A DNA stretch of 64,000 nucleotides. Origin: Imperialibacter sp963977595 (lineage in GTDB: Bacteria > Bacteroidota > Bacteroidia > Cytophagales > Cyclobacteriaceae). The translations under genes and the position numbers were made by a program. Position 1 is the stretch's first letter. Each line of letters starts with the position of its first letter. The DNA lies in NCBI RefSeq assembly GCF_048007035.1, contig NZ_CP180355.1, forward strand, positions 248,001-312,000, written 5' to 3'. Under the pieces are notes generated by a model. It did no database searches and was not told the DNA's origin. It saw only the letters and a program-made list of their open reading frames with translations. Shown piece by piece: positions 60,213 through 64,000 of this stretch.

Positions 60213-60245
60213 AAGCCCTGGCTGGAAAGTCAGGGCTTTTTTGTT
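60213..60245 (+). terminator. Rho-independent terminator after DoxX
   Basis: AAGCCCTG (60213-60220) and CAGGGCTT (60231-60238) pair around a 10-nt loop and are followed by T6. The rest of the spacer to 60493 is AT-rich without a supported gene. Confidence 0.85.
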
Positions 60246-60493
60246 CATATTAATTGGGCTTGCCAGTTCCAAAGTATGCCAATACGATATGGAATACTAG
60301 GCAAAATCGCTTTAGGCTTACATCAGTGCATCACCTCTAAAAAGATTCTCGCCACTGAAATATAGGGCATACCTTTTACCTATAGAAATTGTTGTGCACT
60401 AGCCATTTAAATCCGTAGTTGAAAAACTCTAACTGTTAGCCTATATTGTGCCAGGCAATTCTTTACGCCCTGTCTTTTACTTTTTATGCTACC

Positions 60494-61540
60494 ATGATTT
60501 CAACCGCCTTTAAAAAGGAATTGTACGAAGCCATTGACCAGTATTTTGAGAAAAATGGCATTTCAAGGTATGCCAATGGTCAAATGAAAGCCAAGCTGGC
60601 AATCGCTGCCGTTTGGTGGGTGGGAAGTTTAGTATTGCTTTACTCTTTTAGCACCTCGCCTTCGATGTTCGTGCTGCTCTACGGCTTTCATCTGTTTTCG
60701 CACTTGTTCATCCTGCTGAATATTGCCCACGATGCCAATCATTTGTCTATTTTCGAAAACGGACGGATAAGAAAACTTCTTCGCTACACCTTCGACCTAT
60801 GTGGCATCAACTCATACATGTGGCGGCAACTTCATAACCAACAGCACCATAATTTCATCAATATTAAAGGCGAAGATGACGGGCTTGTTGCTCGTGGGCT
60901 ACTGCGGTACACACCACATCATGAGCATAAACTCATCCACAGGTTTCAGCATTTTTACCTGTTTGTGGTCTACAGTTTCTTCTCCCTTGATTACATTTTT
61001 ATCAAAGATTTCGAATGCTTTTTCTTCCCTTTCCTCAATGGCCTGAAAGGAAAGAAGCATCCCCGCATCGAATATGTCAAGCTCTTTGTTTTTAAGCTGG
61101 CCTATATCGGCTATGTGCTACTGCTGCCAATCTATTTTATAGGTGTGCCGGCAGCGCTGATCATCGTCTCTTTTGTGGCCTGGCAATTGGTGATTGGTGT
61201 GATTGGTGCCACCATCATTCAGGTAGAGCACCCATTGCGGCTGAATGAATTTCCTCTGGACAGAGATGAGTATGATCATTTCATCTATCATGTGTTTGCC
61301 ACCACGTCCGACCATTCGCTGAATAGCACGGTTGGCAATTGGTTTTATGGCGGACTGCACATGCACGTGGCCCATCATTTGGCTCCCCGTGTATGCCATA
61401 CGCACTACCGTGAGCTTACAAAGCTGATTCAACCTATAGCAGAAAAACACGGTGTATATTACAAACAGAATAAAACGATATTTGATGCCATCAGGGAGCA
61501 CTATGGGCACCTGCAAAACCTCAGCCTGGCTGCAAAGTAA
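60494..61540 (+). CDS. Membrane fatty-acid / acyl desaturase
   Basis: ATG 60494 (MISTAFKKELYEAIDQYFEKNG) gives 348 residues with four to six helices. The three iron-binding histidine boxes are complete: H79-D-A-N-H83, H114-N-Q-Q-H118-H119 and H-V-A-H-H near residue 295. The layout follows the front-end/omega desaturase family of Bacteroidota. It would introduce a double bond in an acyl chain bound to lipid or carrier protein. The FAAL gene starts about 130 bp after its stop, on the same strand, so the acyl may be destined for it. Confidence 0.92.
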   Translation: MISTAFKKELYEAIDQYFEKNGISRYANGQMKAKLAIAAVWWVGSLVLLYSFSTSPSMFVLLYGFHLFSHLFILLNIAHDANHLSIFENGRIRKLLRYTFDLCGINSYMWRQLHNQQHHNFINIKGEDDGLVARGLLRYTPHHEHKLIHRFQHFYLFVVYSFFSLDYIFIKDFECFFFPFLNGLKGKKHPRIEYVKLFVFKLAYIGYVLLLPIYFIGVPAALIIVSFVAWQLVIGVIGATIIQVEHPLRLNEFPLDRDEYDHFIYHVFATTSDHSLNSTVGNWFYGGLHMHVAHHLAPRVCHTHYRELTKLIQPIAEKHGVYYKQNKTIFDAIREHYGHLQNLSLAAK

Positions 61541-61668
61541 CCAGGCTTGACAGACGCATCATCCATCTTTTTTTCGACCGGAAGCTCATTATTAAGTCAA
61601 TTTTTTATATTCATACCCAACAACCTATTTCTATCTAACATATAATCATCCCAAAAACCGCTTGATCT

Positions 61669-64000
61669 ATGCCTACCCTTTCCGATAAGTTGAACCATTG
61701 GGTCCAGAAAACTCCCGATAAACTGCTTTTTGAGTTTCTGGATATCAATGGAAAATCAGTTGAAAAATACACCTACGAAGAGTTTGAAAAAGCCGTAAGA
61801 ATTGTGGCATCCAATCTTGCCGAGAATTACAAATTCAAAAAAGACGACAGGATATTGATTACCTATCCTGCGGGCATTGAAATGATTGTCTCGTTTGTTG
61901 CTTGCGTTCGCCTGGGATTGGTTCCCGTGCCTACCTACCCTCCTACTTCATCAGGTTTCCAGTCGGCCTACTACAAAATGGAGCATATCGCCAAAGATTG
62001 TGGCGCCGTGGCCGTCCTCACCAATGGAGAATACTATTGGTCGCTCAAGCTGAACATGGATCGAAACAACATTGTGGAGAAAACCAAACTCACCAAGCTG
62101 CCCTGGATCAATACCTCTGAATTTACACACGAAACCAGTGCGACCAACTACGAGCGGCAGTCGTCGTTTCTCTTTCTTCAGTACACCTCCGGCTCTACCA
62201 CCGATCCAAAGGGGGTGATGATTTCGCACGAAAACCTTGAGAACAATGCAGAGAACGTGTTGTCGGAACCCCCGGTAACTGTTACCTGGCTGCCACAATA
62301 CCACGACATGGGGCTGATTGGCTATCACCTGTTCATCATCATGAAAGGGGGCACCTCTATTGGCTTCTCCACGCTTGATTTCATCAGAAAGCCGGTGCTT
62401 TGGCTCGAAACCATTTCAAAATACAAGGCTACACACTCCTCGGCACCCAACTTTGCCTACGACTACCTGCTTCAGCCGGGCAGAGTGTCGGATGAAGTAT
62501 TCGCCTTGCTGGACCTTAGCTCACTGACAAACCTGATGACGGCAGCAGAACCAGTCAGGGCAGGCACTTTCTATAAGTTTCTTGAAAAATTCAGCGCATG
62601 TGGGCTGAAGGAAACGGCACTGGGCGCAGCCTATGGCCTCGCCGAAAACACACTGGCAGTTTCGCAGTGGGGCGGCAAGTCAGTGTCGGTGCTTACCAAC
62701 TCACTCATTAATCATGAGCTGAAATTCGAGAACGGACAGGCAGGTGAGGTCACGCAAATCATGAGCTGCGGCAAGCCCCTCAGAGACCAGATTGTGAGGA
62801 TAGTGGACCCCAATTCATGTATTGACCTTGGCGAAAACAAGGTGGGTGAAGTGTGGCTGGCAGGCCCCAGCAAGGGGCTTGGATACTGGGGAAAACCTGA
62901 GCTGAACAAAGAATGCTTTGAAGCCCGAATAGCAAGTGAAAACGGCAGCGCCACGCACACCTTTTTGAGAACTGGCGACCTGGGATTTTTGCATGAGCAG
63001 GAGCTCTACATCTGCGGCAGAGCCAAGGACATGATCATTATCCGTGGGGCCAATTACTACCCGCAGGACATTGAGCAAATTGTTGAAGAATCGAGCAGCA
63101 ATATTAGAGAGGGTTATGTGGCGGCATTTGCCAACGAAGAAAACGGCGAGGAAAAGCTCGTGATTGTGGCTGGGCTCAAACGTAAAAATGAAATCCCTGA
63201 CCACAAGAAAATTGCCGACCAGATCCGTGAGCGGCTAAACATTATCCCTTCGCAAATCACCTTCACTAACACCAAAAGTATTCCAAAGACCACCTCAGGC
63301 AAAATCATGCGCCAGAAGACCAAACAGCTTTGGGCGAATGGTGAATTGGAGGTCATTGAAAACCATAACCTGGTCGAGCAAAACACAGATGCCCCAAGAG
63401 CCCGGTTGACGAACACACAATTTGACGAGATTTTGAAAAAGTATGGGTTCACCGGCACCGAAACCTACTCTTTGGTGCATGTGCTCGACTCTCTCGATCT
63501 GGTGGTGCTTATTCACGACGTGAAGGAGCTCATTAAAGACAGTGGAGCGGCCCAGCTGGCCTCGGAAATCGATGCCCGCCTGCTGCAGGAAATAAGTGTT
63601 TCTGAATTCTTCGATTTGATGGAACAATTCAGCACCTCATCCATTCTCGCCATCAATCGTTTAAAGAAGACGATCCTGAAGCTTCAGAAAGAGCACAATG
63701 CCTTTGAACAGAAGCGAATGCTGCAGGATACCAAGCTGTCGTTTAAGCCAAAAACCCCTCAGTACGACCCAGCCCACCTGAAAAGTGGCAAGATCCTGCT
63801 GACAGGTGGCACAGGCTTCCTGGGGCCGTTTATTCTGAAAAGCTTGCTACAGCAAACCACCGACACCATATATGTGCTTGTAAGGGCTGATGACGAAAAG
63901 AAGGGACTGGCCCGACTGAAAGAGGCCTTCGACCTTTCCAATGTTCCGGAATGTGAATACCTGGCGGAGTTCGAGAAAAGAGTGGTGGCCGTATGCGGCG
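61669..64000 (+). CDS. Fatty acyl-AMP ligase - carrier protein - thioester reductase (partial, 5' end)
   Basis: ATG 61669 opens a frame of 777 codons that is still open at the window end. Residues about 1-560 are a fatty acyl-AMP ligase: QYTSGSTTDPKGVMISH at 171-187, LPQYHDMGLIGYHL, and RTGDLGFLHEQELYICGRAKDMIIIRGANYYPQDIE, the FAAL form of the A8 motif. Residues about 580-650 are an acyl carrier domain with the phosphopantetheine serine S608 in LDSLDLV. Residues from about 705 begin a thioester reductase with TGGTGFLG (712-719), which binds NADPH. It would activate a fatty acid, load the carrier and release an aldehyde or alcohol, or pass it on. Confidence 0.92.
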   Translation, partial: MPTLSDKLNHWVQKTPDKLLFEFLDINGKSVEKYTYEEFEKAVRIVASNLAENYKFKKDDRILITYPAGIEMIVSFVACVRLGLVPVPTYPPTSSGFQSAYYKMEHIAKDCGAVAVLTNGEYYWSLKLNMDRNNIVEKTKLTKLPWINTSEFTHETSATNYERQSSFLFLQYTSGSTTDPKGVMISHENLENNAENVLSEPPVTVTWLPQYHDMGLIGYHLFIIMKGGTSIGFSTLDFIRKPVLWLETISKYKATHSSAPNFAYDYLLQPGRVSDEVFALLDLSSLTNLMTAAEPVRAGTFYKFLEKFSACGLKETALGAAYGLAENTLAVSQWGGKSVSVLTNSLINHELKFENGQAGEVTQIMSCGKPLRDQIVRIVDPNSCIDLGENKVGEVWLAGPSKGLGYWGKPELNKECFEARIASENGSATHTFLRTGDLGFLHEQELYICGRAKDMIIIRGANYYPQDIEQIVEESSSNIREGYVAAFANEENGEEKLVIVAGLKRKNEIPDHKKIADQIRERLNIIPSQITFTNTKSIPKTTSGKIMRQKTKQLWANGELEVIENHNLVEQNTDAPRARLTNTQFDEILKKYGFTGTETYSLVHVLDSLDLVVLIHDVKELIKDSGAAQLASEIDARLLQEISVSEFFDLMEQFSTSSILAINRLKKTILKLQKEHNAFEQKRMLQDTKLSFKPKTPQYDPAHLKSGKILLTGGTGFLGPFILKSLLQQTTDTIYVLVRADDEKKGLARLKEAFDLSNVPECEYLAEFEKRVVAVCG

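Overview
The window looks like chromosomal DNA of a Bacteroidota member, most likely of the Cytophagales / Cyclobacteriaceae type, with base composition near 50% GC by eye. The evidence is the protein families (FtsX-like ABC permease, DUF6261, AraC regulators on 6-7TM sensors, secreted Gfo/Idh/MocA and RraA-like enzymes, many small lipoproteins), starts without clear Shine-Dalgarno sequences, and several promoters of the Bacteroidota form TTG/TTTG - about 20 nt - TAnnTTTG. I saw no rRNA, tRNA, CRISPR array, transposase or phage gene. The genome assignment is inference; the gene families are read from the translations.

Layout. 1-9.8 kb: the end of an ABC permease, an M48 lipoprotein protease, an FAH-family hydrolase / M23 peptidase / bcp peroxiredoxin run, then two small minus-strand cassettes (a GNAT-like gene plus a small partner; an ECF sigma factor plus a SRPBCC protein), each followed by a broken copy of the bcp 3' end. 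After these come a secreted Gfo/Idh/MocA protein and a DUF2461 protein. 9.8-17 kb: a voltage-gated K+ channel, an S41 protease, a methyltransferase, three tandem 350-bp repeats, a GlxA-type regulator, a VOC protein and a membrane AraC regulator whose last residues are encoded by a 46-bp tandem repeat. 17-28 kb: envelope and lipoprotein genes (an HEEYH protein, cytochrome c, a lipocalin-like protein, a small barrel), hydrolases, and several copies of a dispersed 200-220-bp repeat. 28-33.5 kb: DUF6261, an acyltransferase-like membrane protein, Dabb, TlpA, a 172-bp tandem repeat and an M48-like secreted protease.

33.5-49.4 kb is rich in exported catabolic enzymes: M20 amidohydrolase, acetyl-xylan-esterase-like hydrolase overlapping a lactonase, a cyclase-family protein, a sulfatase, an RraA-like aldolase, a Tat-exported enolase-superfamily dehydratase and a large M14 carboxypeptidase. 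Lactonase, dehydratase and aldolase could form an oxidative sugar-acid route located outside the cytoplasm; this is a hypothesis. 49.6-60 kb is a run of small ligand-binding or stress proteins (decarboxylase, GyrI-like, four VOC domains counting one in a fusion and not counting the exported VOC at 47786, SRPBCC, DUF1801, ArsR, HxlR, DoxX) with readable operators, plus two paralogous tiny lipoproteins sharing a W-D-x-GHAR motif.

60.4 kb to the end: a membrane fatty-acid desaturase followed by the start of a large FAAL - carrier protein - thioester reductase enzyme that runs off the window. This looks like the entry to a lipid or polyketide-like biosynthetic cluster. The points most worth a second look are the bcp-tail/cassette arrangement, the desaturase-FAAL-reductase locus, the exported sugar-acid route and the GHAR lipoprotein pair.
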